Assembly: GCA_937975525.1 (NCBI GenBank)
Contig: CALJUJ010000745.1
Location: 1 to 5,665, forward strand
Origin: an uncultured bacterium
GTDB taxonomy: Bacteria; Desulfobacterota; Binatia; HRBIN30
DNA: 5,665 bases
Reading direction: 5' to 3'
Shown: piece after piece, positions 1-5,665 of the stretch
How positions within the stretch are numbered: position 1 is the first letter of the stretch
How the letters are laid out: every line of letters begins with the position of its first letter
The notes under the pieces: generated by a model
Told to the model about the DNA's origin: nothing
Database searches by the model: none
What the model saw: the letters and a program-made list of their open reading frames with translations, nothing else
Position numbers and translations under genes: made by a program

Positions 1-1491
1 GCGGAAGCCTCCGGCCATGCCCTCCGCGTGCACGTAGGTGACTTCCTTCATCTTGACGCGCGCCTCCAGCGCCACCGGGTAGAACACGCCGCGACCGAGG
101 AACAGCCAATGATCGCGGCTCGCGTGCCCGAAGGCAGCGTTGCGGATCACCCCGGAACGCTCGTTGAGGATCGTTTCGATGTGATCCGGCAACGTCGCCA
201 GATCCTCTTCCGATGCGCGCCTCCCGGCATCGTCGAGCACGCCGCGACGCACCGCCACCGCCAGCGCGAGGCGCGTCAGCAACACCATCTGCACGAACGC
301 CGCCTTGGTGCTGACGACGCAGACCTCGGGCCCCGAGCCCTGGAGAATGACGCGGTCGACGAGCCGGGCCATCGACGAGCCGATCACGTTCACGATCGCC
401 GCCGTGCGCGCGCCGCGATCCTTCGCATGGCGCAGGCTCATGATCGTGTCGTAGGTTTCCCCCGACTGCGACACGGCCAGAACGACCGAACGCTCGTCGG
501 TGAGATCGAGGTGGCGGAACTCGTCGGAGCTGGTCACCGAGACGTCGACCCCAGCTAGATCTGCGAAGACGTACTGGCCGAACATGGCCACGTAGTAAGT
601 CGTGCCGACGCCGAGGAAGTGCACGCGCCCGGCGCCGGCGATCATGTCGGCCACCGCGTCGATCTCGTCCTCGGCGATGTGCAGCGCCCGGCGCACCGCC
701 TGCGGCTGCTCGTGGATCTCCTTCAGCATGTAGTGCGGATAGCCGCTCTTGCCAGAGAGCTCGGGGTCCCAGGGCACGACCGTCACGCCCTTCGTGACCG
801 GATCGCCGGTCTTCAGGCTCTTCACCGAGTAGCTGTCCTTGGCGACGACCCCATACTCACCGTCGTCGAGAATCACCGTGTTCTTGGTGTACTCGATGAA
901 CGCGTTGAAGTCGGAGCCGACGTAGTTCGAGCCGCTGCCGACGCCGATGATGAGCGGGCTCTCGTGTCGTGCACAGAAGATGCGCTCGGGAGCGTGGACG
1001 GAGATCATCGCCAGCGCGTAGCTGCCCTCGAGCTGGCGTAGCGCGGTGACCCACGCGCGCTCGACATCGCCCACCTTGTGGTAGCAGTGCTCGAGCAGAT
1101 GGGCGATCACTTCGGTGTCGGTCTCGCTGTCGAACGAGTGTCCGGCCTCCATCAGGCGGCCGCGCAGCTGCTTGTAGTTGGCGATGATGCCGTTGTGCAC
1201 GACCACGAAATCGCCGCTTGGGCTGCGGTGCGGGTGGGCGTTGTCTCGCGTCACCCTCCCGTGGGTCGCCCAGCGGGTGTGGGCGATGCCGACGTAGCTC
1301 TCGATTTTGCGGAGGTTTTCCTTGCCGTGCACCTCGTCGACCGTGCCGACGTTCTTGCGGATCTCGATGTGCCCCTGGTTGTGAAAGGCGACGCCGCACG
1401 AGTCATAGCCGCGGTACTCGAGGTGATGGATGCCCTCGTAGAGACGATCCTCGATCGGCTGGAAGCTGACCACGCCCGCGATGCCGCACAT
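1..1491 (-). CDS. glmS: Glutamine--fructose-6-phosphate aminotransferase (glucosamine-6-phosphate synthase), 3' end outside window
   Basis: GlmS makes glucosamine 6-phosphate from fructose 6-phosphate using glutamine nitrogen, the entry step to UDP-GlcNAc, peptidoglycan and LPS. The first 497 residues are visible; the family is about 600 long, so roughly 110 are missing past the left edge. The protein starts MCGIAGVV, so removal of Met exposes the nucleophilic Cys of the N-terminal glutaminase. LEYRGYDS, HTRWATHG (71-78), HNGIIANY (from 99) and SETDTE (122-127) complete that domain. The LKEIHEQP linker leads to SIS domain 1 with GVGTTYY (294-300) and SQSGET (341-346), then VVSTKA (392-397) and SIS domain 2 with LFLGRG and KMKEVTYVHAEG (480-491), which carries the conserved catalytic-region Glu483. 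The C-terminal fructose-6-phosphate site segment is not visible. Minor deviations are Cys for Ala in GYDSCG and Thr for Ser in VGTTYY. GGAG seven bases upstream supports the ATG. The gene lies three bases after the nucleotidyltransferase stop, so the two are co-transcribed. Confidence 0.97.
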   Translation of the reverse strand, partial: MCGIAGVVSFQPIEDRLYEGIHHLEYRGYDSCGVAFHNQGHIEIRKNVGTVDEVHGKENLRKIESYVGIAHTRWATHGRVTRDNAHPHRSPSGDFVVVHNGIIANYKQLRGRLMEAGHSFDSETDTEVIAHLLEHCYHKVGDVERAWVTALRQLEGSYALAMISVHAPERIFCARHESPLIIGVGSGSNYVGSDFNAFIEYTKNTVILDDGEYGVVAKDSYSVKSLKTGDPVTKGVTVVPWDPELSGKSGYPHYMLKEIHEQPQAVRRALHIAEDEIDAVADMIAGAGRVHFLGVGTTYYVAMFGQYVFADLAGVDVSVTSSDEFRHLDLTDERSVVLAVSQSGETYDTIMSLRHAKDRGARTAAIVNVIGSSMARLVDRVILQGSGPEVCVVSTKAAFVQMVLLTRLALAVAVRRGVLDDAGRRASEEDLATLPDHIETILNERSGVIRNAAFGHASRDHWLFLGRGVFYPVALEARVKMKEVTYVHAEGMAGGFR

Positions 1492-1494
1492 CGA

Positions 1495-2703
1495 TCAGCT
1501 CCGCCCACTGCCGAGAGTCGCGTTGTGGGGCACCACCGCACCCGCCTCGAGAATCGTCCCCGAGGCGAGGGTGTTGCCGGCGCCGATCTTCACCCCATCG
1601 CCGATGAACGCACCGACCTTGTTGCGCCCGGTCGCGATCACTTCGCCGGCGAGCTCGACGTCGATGGCCCCGTGGTCGAGGCGCTCGTTGATCGTCACCG
1701 TGTTGGAGCCGGTGTCGACGCCCTCGCCGAGAACGCTGTCACCGATGAACGACAGGCGACCGATGTCCGAGTGCCCGAACAGCACACTGTTCTTCAGCTC
1801 GACACCGTAGCCCACCGTCGAACCGGCGCCGAGCGACGTGTACGTGCGGATCAATGAGTTGTTGCCGACGTAACAATCACGGCCGACGTAGCACGGCCCG
1901 ATGAGCACCGCACCCGACTTGATCTCGGCGCCCGCCTCGATGTGCACCGGACCGTCGATGGTCACGTTGCCCTCGATGTGCGCCTCGCGCGAGATCCGCG
2001 CCTCGTCCCAAGTGTCGAGCACCAGCTGGTTCGCGGCGAGAATGTCCCATGGCCGCTCGACGTCGATCCATCCAGATTCCCAGATCGACGCGTGCAGGCC
2101 GAAGTTCTCCATCAGCTGCACGAACACGCCTTCCATGTCGCCGGCTCGCGCCGCCAGCGCGAAGATCTCGGTGGGCACCACGAACATGCCCGCCAGCACG
2201 TAGTTGCCGAGGTTCTGCTCCGTCGGCTTCTCGACGATCCGCGTGATCTGCGTGCCGCTGAGGTAGACGTTCCCGTAGCGCTCGGTCGGCGGCCCCGGCA
2301 GGCACACCGCGGCGATCGGCCCGGTGAACGAATTGAACGACTGCAGCAGCTGCGGGAAGGGGTTGGCCGAGGTGACGATGTCGCCGTAGACCAGGATCAG
2401 GTACTCACCCGGATTGAAGCGCCCCTTGGCCGCGCCGATCGCGTCCGAGATCCCCGTCGGCTCGCCCTGATCCGCGTACGACAGGTTGATGCCGAGATCC
2501 GTGCCGTCGCCGAAGCCGCGGCGGATCTTGTCGCCATTGGGACCGGTGACGATCGTCGCGTCGTTGATTCCAGCCTCGCGCAGATGCTCCAACGTACGCC
2601 GCAAGAGCGAGCCGCCGCCGACCTTCACGGATGCCTTCGGGCGTGTCGCCGAAAAGGGGATGAACTTCCGTCCGGCACCGCCGGTCAGGATGAGTGCTTT
2701 CAT
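1495..2703 (-). CDS. GlmU-like sugar-1-phosphate nucleotidylyltransferase with C-terminal left-handed beta-helix
   Basis: The predicted 402-residue cytoplasmic enzyme couples a sugar 1-phosphate to an NTP to make an NDP-sugar. Residues 1 to about 235 are a nucleotidyltransferase fold: LTGGAGRKFIPFSATRPK at 6-23 (catalytic-type Lys23), VYGD with Asp108 as a metal ligand, EKP at 158-160, and WIDVERPWDILAAN from 212 with Asp214 as the second metal ligand. Residues about 236-395 are hexapeptide repeats of a left-handed beta-helix, as in GlmU and the archaeal bifunctional ST0452-type enzymes of ~400 residues. Position 13 is Lys where the family signature (GxGTR) has Arg. In the helix, the catalytic His and a nearby Tyr of GlmU are replaced by Arg316 and Phe319, so acetyltransferase activity is doubtful. 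It lies three bases before glmS, which suggests a role in UDP-GlcNAc-type synthesis; glucose- or mannose-1-phosphate as substrate is not excluded. The ATG at 2703 begins directly at the MKALILTGG strand, but no clear ribosome binding site precedes it. No symbol is given because it is not orthologous to bacterial GlmU in domain detail. Confidence 0.88.
   Translation of the reverse strand: MKALILTGGAGRKFIPFSATRPKASVKVGGGSLLRRTLEHLREAGINDATIVTGPNGDKIRRGFGDGTDLGINLSYADQGEPTGISDAIGAAKGRFNPGEYLILVYGDIVTSANPFPQLLQSFNSFTGPIAAVCLPGPPTERYGNVYLSGTQITRIVEKPTEQNLGNYVLAGMFVVPTEIFALAARAGDMEGVFVQLMENFGLHASIWESGWIDVERPWDILAANQLVLDTWDEARISREAHIEGNVTIDGPVHIEAGAEIKSGAVLIGPCYVGRDCYVGNNSLIRTYTSLGAGSTVGYGVELKNSVLFGHSDIGRLSFIGDSVLGEGVDTGSNTVTINERLDHGAIDVELAGEVIATGRNKVGAFIGDGVKIGAGNTLASGTILEAGAVVPHNATLGSGRS
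1499..1502 (-). promoter_or_regulatory. Ribosome binding site for glmS
   Basis: GGAG lies at the 3' end of the upstream nucleotidyltransferase gene, seven bases before the ATG at 1491. It supports the start that yields MCGI, required for the N-terminal cysteine nucleophile. Confidence 0.65.
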
Positions 2704-2715
2704 GATGGCTCAGGC

Positions 2716-2734
2716 GCGATCGTTCCCAGATCGC
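2716..2734 (-). repeat. Small inverted repeat in the pdxA / nucleotidyltransferase gap
   Basis: On the coding strand GCGATC and GATCGC flank a seven-base spacer (TGGGAAC), starting right after the pdxA TGA and filling 19 of the 31 intergenic bases. Six GC-containing pairs could form a short hairpin in the mRNA. There is no following U-tract, so it is not a rho-independent terminator. It may be a weak mRNA structure or a protein site, or chance in GC-rich DNA. Confidence 0.4.
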
Positions 2735-3766
2735 TCACGGTTTGGCAAGCCGCCTCGGGCGCCCGCTCGGATCGGCCACCAGGCGCGCTGCCAGGTCGAG
2801 AGCGGCGGCCATGCTGCGCGGGTCGGCGAGCCCCCGGCCGGCGATGTCGAACGCCGTGCCATGGTCCGGAGACGTCCGCACGAACGGCAGACCAAGGGTC
2901 ACGTTCACGCCATCGGCGAAGTGCAGCAACTTGAAGGGACCAAGCCCCTGGTCGTGGTAAATGCAGACGACCGCGTCGTAGCCGCCCGACGCCGCCTCGG
3001 CGAAGAGGCTGTCGGCAGCGAGCGGACCGACGACGTCGACGCCGCGACGCTTCGCCTTGCGGACGGCGGGTGCGATGAGCCGCGCCTCTTCATCACCGAA
3101 CTTGCCGCCCTCGCCGGCGTGGGGGTTGAGGCCGGTCACCGCGATCCGCGGCCGGTCGCAACCGAACCGGCTCCGCAACGCGCTGGCGGTGATCATGATG
3201 GTTGCGTCGACGCCCGCCGTCGTCAGTGCGCCAGGTACGTCGGCGAGCGCCAGATGGGTGGTGACGAGGACGACACGCAGCTTGGGGCCGGCGAGCATCA
3301 TCCGCACCGCCGCACCGCCAGCGAGATCGGCGAGCAGCTCGGTGTGGCCGGGGATGTCGTGCCCCGCGGCGGTGACGTGCTGCTTGCTGATCGGGGCCGT
3401 GACGACGGCGGCGGCGGCACCCTGTTGGACGAGATCGACGGCACCGAGAATCGCCGCGTAGGCCGCTTCGCCGCACGCCGCGCGCGCCGGGGCCGCGCGC
3501 GGCGCCCCAAACCGTCGGTAACGCGCGGGAACGCCCGTGGTCGCGAGGATCGGCAGGCGCCGCCGGGCGGGTGGCGCCCCGACGTCGACCAACTCGACGT
3601 CCAGATCGAGCATCCGTGCCGTCGCCCGAAAGACGTCGGCGTCGCCGACGAGGATCGGCTGGTAGCGCCGACGCGCCGATCGGCAGATCGCAGCGAGCGC
3701 GACCTCCGGGCCGATCCCCGCAGGATCGCCCATGGTCACGGCCAGCACCGGCACCGCCGCCGGCAT
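2735..3766 (-). CDS. pdxA: 4-hydroxythreonine-4-phosphate dehydrogenase PdxA
   Basis: PdxA oxidises 4-phosphohydroxy-L-threonine with NAD(P)+ and the product loses CO2 to give 3-amino-2-oxopropyl phosphate, which PdxJ uses to make pyridoxine 5'-phosphate (DXP-dependent vitamin B6 route, cytoplasm). The 343-residue product is close to the usual ~330. The N-terminal signature TMGDPAGIGPE is at 11-21. The three metal-binding histidines known from E. coli PdxA (166, 211, 266) correspond to His171 in TTHLAL, His216 in NPHAGEGG and His271 in YHDQG, all offset by exactly five. GHTE (140-143) and LGLPFVRTSPDHGTAFDIAG (291-310) are also intact. The ATG at 3766 shares its A with the TGA of the surA-like gene and has no strong Shine-Dalgarno of its own, suggesting translational re-initiation. 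Surrounding pairs such as surA-pdxA are a known arrangement (E. coli). PdxA2-type sugar-acid-phosphate dehydrogenases belong to the same family, but this context favours true PdxA. Confidence 0.96.
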   Translation of the reverse strand: MPAAVPVLAVTMGDPAGIGPEVALAAICRSARRRYQPILVGDADVFRATARMLDLDVELVDVGAPPARRRLPILATTGVPARYRRFGAPRAAPARAACGEAAYAAILGAVDLVQQGAAAAVVTAPISKQHVTAAGHDIPGHTELLADLAGGAAVRMMLAGPKLRVVLVTTHLALADVPGALTTAGVDATIMITASALRSRFGCDRPRIAVTGLNPHAGEGGKFGDEEARLIAPAVRKAKRRGVDVVGPLAADSLFAEAASGGYDAVVCIYHDQGLGPFKLLHFADGVNVTLGLPFVRTSPDHGTAFDIAGRGLADPRSMAAALDLAARLVADPSGRPRRLAKP

Positions 3767-4713
3767 CAGCGGATCTCGACGTGGTGGCGCTTGCGCAGCT
3801 CCTCTCCGATCCAGCGCTCGTAGCGCTCCTCGAGGGCCGCGGCGTAGAGCTTCTCCTTGATCTCGTCGGCGTGCTGCTCGAGCGGTTCGTAGCCGGCCTC
3901 GTCGCGTTCCAGCACCTTGACGATGTGGTAGCCCTGCGGGCCGCGCACCGGTTCGCTGTACTTGCCGACGGCGAGCCCGCTCACGGCCCGGTCGAGGCTG
4001 TCGACCAGCTCGCCCGGCTTGAACCAACCCAACGAACCGCCGTCGGCGCCGCCGTCCTCGCTGCGCTGTGCCGCGAGCTCGGCGAAGTCCTCGCCGTCAC
4101 GCAGCTCCGCGTACGCCGCGTCCGCCTTTTCCTTCGCCGCCGCCTCCGCCAAAGGCCCCGCCCCCTCGGGCAGGAAGAAGACGATGTGCGCCACGCGCGT
4201 GCGCGACGGCAGCACGTAGTCCTGCTTGTTCGCCTCGTAGTAGCGCTCGACTTCCTCCGGCGTGATGTTCACCTTGCCGCGGATCTCGCGGGCCACCAGG
4301 CGCTGGCGTTGCACTTCGGCGCGGATCTGATCGCGGTAGTCGTCGAACTCGATGCCCTGGGCGGCGAGAGCCTGCCGCAGCTGCATCTCGTCGAGCCGAT
4401 TCCGCTGCATGACGTCCTCGATGTAGAGGGCGATCTCGCTCTCGGGAACGTCGAGGCCCAGCTTCTTGGATTCGATGTCGATGATCCGCTGGAGCACCAG
4501 AGCGTCGGTCAGGGCGCCGCGCTCCTGGGTGGTCAGGTCGCGGCCGCGGATCGACTTGCGGGCGAACTGCTTGAGCTCGTAGAGCGTGACCGGCGCCCCG
4601 TCGATCGTCGCGACGATGCGATTGATGACGCCCGCCGCCGCGGGTGCCGGATTCGAGCACGCGAGAACGCAGGCGGCGCCGAGCGCCCATCGCCATCGGT
4701 CGGCTGTCTTCAT
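3766..4713 (-). CDS. SurA-like peptidyl-prolyl cis-trans isomerase/chaperone with a single parvulin domain
   Basis: The predicted product is a 315-residue exported protein that would fold or escort outer-membrane proteins in the periplasm. The start is the ATG at 4713-4711, supported by an AGGAGG ten bases upstream and by the signal sequence that follows. Residues 1-27 form a signal peptide: basic n-region (K2, R6, R8), hydrophobic core about 9-19, and a possible signal peptidase I site after APAAA (27). VLAC ending at Cys19 also resembles a lipobox, so membrane anchoring as a lipoprotein is possible. Residues about 28-150 look like the SurA N-terminal chaperone domain (VINRIVATIDGAPVTLYEL, then helices). 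About 170-270 is one parvulin (rotamase) domain with the family's AHIVFF (His177), DGEDFAELA, GGSLGWF and GYHIVKV (His263). A charged C-terminal helix ends the protein. E. coli SurA has two parvulin domains and about 428 residues; this one lacks the second. PrsA/PpiD-type foldases are the alternative, but the N-terminal segment and the pdxA neighbour favour SurA. Confidence 0.9.
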   Translation of the reverse strand: MKTADRWRWALGAACVLACSNPAPAAAGVINRIVATIDGAPVTLYELKQFARKSIRGRDLTTQERGALTDALVLQRIIDIESKKLGLDVPESEIALYIEDVMQRNRLDEMQLRQALAAQGIEFDDYRDQIRAEVQRQRLVAREIRGKVNITPEEVERYYEANKQDYVLPSRTRVAHIVFFLPEGAGPLAEAAAKEKADAAYAELRDGEDFAELAAQRSEDGGADGGSLGWFKPGELVDSLDRAVSGLAVGKYSEPVRGPQGYHIVKVLERDEAGYEPLEQHADEIKEKLYAAALEERYERWIGEELRKRHHVEIR

Positions 4714-5665
4714 CAAGCGGGAACCTCCTGTCGCTGCCTGAGCTCCAGTAGCACGTTCTTGGTCTCGGCGACGATCCCGTCCCAGTCGAGCGCATCGAGA
4801 CGGAATGCGAGCTGAAAGTCGGCGGACAACTTGAAGCGGCCGTTGCCCTGCTGCACGAGCTCGACCAGACGGTCGACGGAGACGGGCGCATCCTCGTGGA
4901 ACTGCAGGGTGACCGCGTCGTTGCGCAGCGCCGCCCGCACCACCATTTCCGCCTTCAAGTAGCGGCGCAGGTCCATCACCCGCATGAAGCTGTCGGCGAG
5001 GGGCGGAATCGGCCCGAAGCGGTCGCGCAGCTCCTCGGCGATCTCGTCGATCTCGCGGCCGCTGGTCGCGTCGGCGAGGCGCCGGTAGACGGCCAGCCGC
5101 AGGCCTTCGTCGGGGATGTACGACTCCGGCAGGTAGGCGGGGATGCCGAGCTGGATCTCGGGCTCGATGACGCGACCGACCTTGCGCCCTCGCAACTCCT
5201 GGACGGCGTCCTCCATCATCTGCTGGTAGAGCTCGTAGCCGACGGCGGTGATGTGCCCCGACTGCTGCTTGCCGAGGAGGTTGCCGGCGCCACGGATCTC
5301 CAGGTCGTGCGCCGCGAGCTTGAAGCCGCCGCCGAGGTCGTCGAGCTCCTGCAGCGCGCGCAGCCGCATCTGCGCGTCTTTGGAGATGACCTGCTCCCCG
5401 GGAATCATCAGGTAGGCGTAGGCCCGCTCGTGCGAGCGGCCGACGCGTCCGCGCAGCTGGTAGAGCTGCGCCAGTCCGAAGTGGTCGGCGCGGTCGATGA
5501 TGATGGTGTTCGCCTTGGGCACGTCGATCCCGGACTCGATGATCGCCGAGCACAGCAACACGTCGGTTTCTTTCGCGAAGAAGGCGCTCATCACCTTCTC
5601 CAAGGCCCCCTCCGCCATCTGCCCGTGGGCGACGGCGATGCGCGCTTCGGGCACGATCTCACGCA
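4713..5665 (-). CDS. mfd: Transcription-repair coupling factor Mfd, C-terminal part (5' end outside window)
   Basis: Mfd is a cytoplasmic ATP-driven DNA translocase that removes RNA polymerase stalled at DNA lesions and recruits the UvrABC excision-repair proteins. Only the last 316 residues are visible; full-length Mfd is usually about 1,100-1,200 residues, so the UvrB-like, RNAP-binding and first helicase regions lie beyond the right edge. The frame is open to the edge with no start needed. Helicase motif V (IIESGIDVP, about 5520-5545) is followed by motif VI (QLRGRVGRS, about 5430-5459) and by the translocation (TRG) motif with DLEIRGAGNLLG and QSG (about 5256-5333), which Mfd shares with RecG. 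The remaining ~190 residues match the Mfd C-terminal (D7) domain, including PDEGLRLAVYRRLA and ELRDRFGPIP. This C-terminal domain separates it from RecG. The TGA stop overlaps the next ATG by one base (TGATG), so it is probably co-transcribed and translationally coupled with the SurA-like gene downstream. Confidence 0.97.
   Translation of the reverse strand, partial: REIVPEARIAVAHGQMAEGALEKVMSAFFAKETDVLLCSAIIESGIDVPKANTIIIDRADHFGLAQLYQLRGRVGRSHERAYAYLMIPGEQVISKDAQMRLRALQELDDLGGGFKLAAHDLEIRGAGNLLGKQQSGHITAVGYELYQQMMEDAVQELRGRKVGRVIEPEIQLGIPAYLPESYIPDEGLRLAVYRRLADATSGREIDEIAEELRDRFGPIPPLADSFMRVMDLRRYLKAEMVVRAALRNDAVTLQFHEDAPVSVDRLVELVQQGNGRFKLSADFQLAFRLDALDWDGIVAETKNVLLELRQRQEVPA
4724..4729 (-). 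promoter_or_regulatory. Ribosome binding site for the surA-like gene
   Basis: A perfect AGGAGG lies inside the last codons of mfd, ten bases before the ATG at 4713. The spacing is a little long but usable, and it fixes the start that gives an intact signal peptide. The site lets the gene be translated both independently and by coupling from mfd. Confidence 0.7.

Noticed and set aside
857..1399. Minus-strand open frame of 180 codons inside glmS
   Set aside because: Out of frame with glmS and its translation is low-complexity Arg/Pro-rich; it is a shadow.
28..1857. Plus-strand open frames at 28-558, 619-1041 and 1078-1857
   Set aside because: They are antisense to glmS and the start of the nucleotidyltransferase 3' region. 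The minus-strand glmS frame is continuous over the whole stretch and carries every expected motif.
2716..2734. Rho-independent terminator after pdxA
   Set aside because: The stem is only six pairs and has no U-tract, and the next gene starts 31 bases after the pdxA stop.
2486..3823. Long plus-strand open frame (445 codons) opposite pdxA, with others at 1942-2934 and 3571-4815
   Set aside because: Arg/Ala/Asp/His-rich translations without recognisable motifs, lying opposite genes with clear conserved motifs. Antisense open frames this long are expected in GC-rich coding DNA, where reverse-strand stops are rare.
2735..4027. A 430-codon frame suggesting an N-terminal extension of PdxA
   Set aside because: The first 87 codons are out of frame over the surA-like gene; PdxA homology begins at the ATG at 3766, just before TMGDPAGIGPE.
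3766..5553. A 595-codon frame suggesting a fused upstream extension of the SurA-like protein
   Set aside because: The part before 4713 is a shadow of mfd; the true start is the ATG at 4713, with a ribosome binding site and signal peptide.

Overview
The window is a high-GC (roughly two-thirds G+C) bacterial chromosome segment. It is filled by five protein genes, all read from the minus strand, so transcription runs from the right end to the left end. A SurA-type periplasmic chaperone points to a Gram-negative, outer-membrane organism. The order mfd - surA - pdxA and the base composition would suit a deltaproteobacterial-like lineage (myxobacteria, Desulfobacterota, Binatota and similar), but this is inference and the sequence does not fix the taxon.

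Layout in transcription order: (1) the 3' end of mfd, the transcription-repair coupling factor, running off the right edge; (2) a SurA-like peptidyl-prolyl isomerase with one parvulin domain; (3) pdxA, vitamin B6 biosynthesis; (4) a sugar-1-phosphate nucleotidylyltransferase with a C-terminal left-handed beta-helix (GlmU-like, archaeal-type layout); (5) glmS, glucosamine-6-phosphate synthase, complete at its N-terminus and running off the left edge. The glmS reading frame has no stop inside the window; I confirmed it by codon-by-codon translation of the reverse complement.

The genes are packed as one probable operon. mfd/surA and surA/pdxA each share a single base in a TGATG stop/start junction. 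pdxA and the nucleotidyltransferase are 31 bases apart, and the nucleotidyltransferase and glmS are 3 bases apart. No stretch without a gene exceeds 31 bases. I see no RNA genes, mobile elements, CRISPR, rho-independent terminators or convincing promoters. The last two genes plausibly cooperate in amino-sugar nucleotide (UDP-GlcNAc-type) synthesis for the cell envelope, while the first three are housekeeping functions.

The most interesting signal is in the GlmU-like protein. Its beta-helix aligns almost without gaps to the acetyltransferase domain of E. coli GlmU, but the catalytic His is Arg and the nearby Tyr is Phe. The N-terminal nucleotidyltransferase signature has Lys where the conserved Arg normally sits. 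I found no evidence of a wholly new system; apart from this enzyme the region is ordinary core genome.
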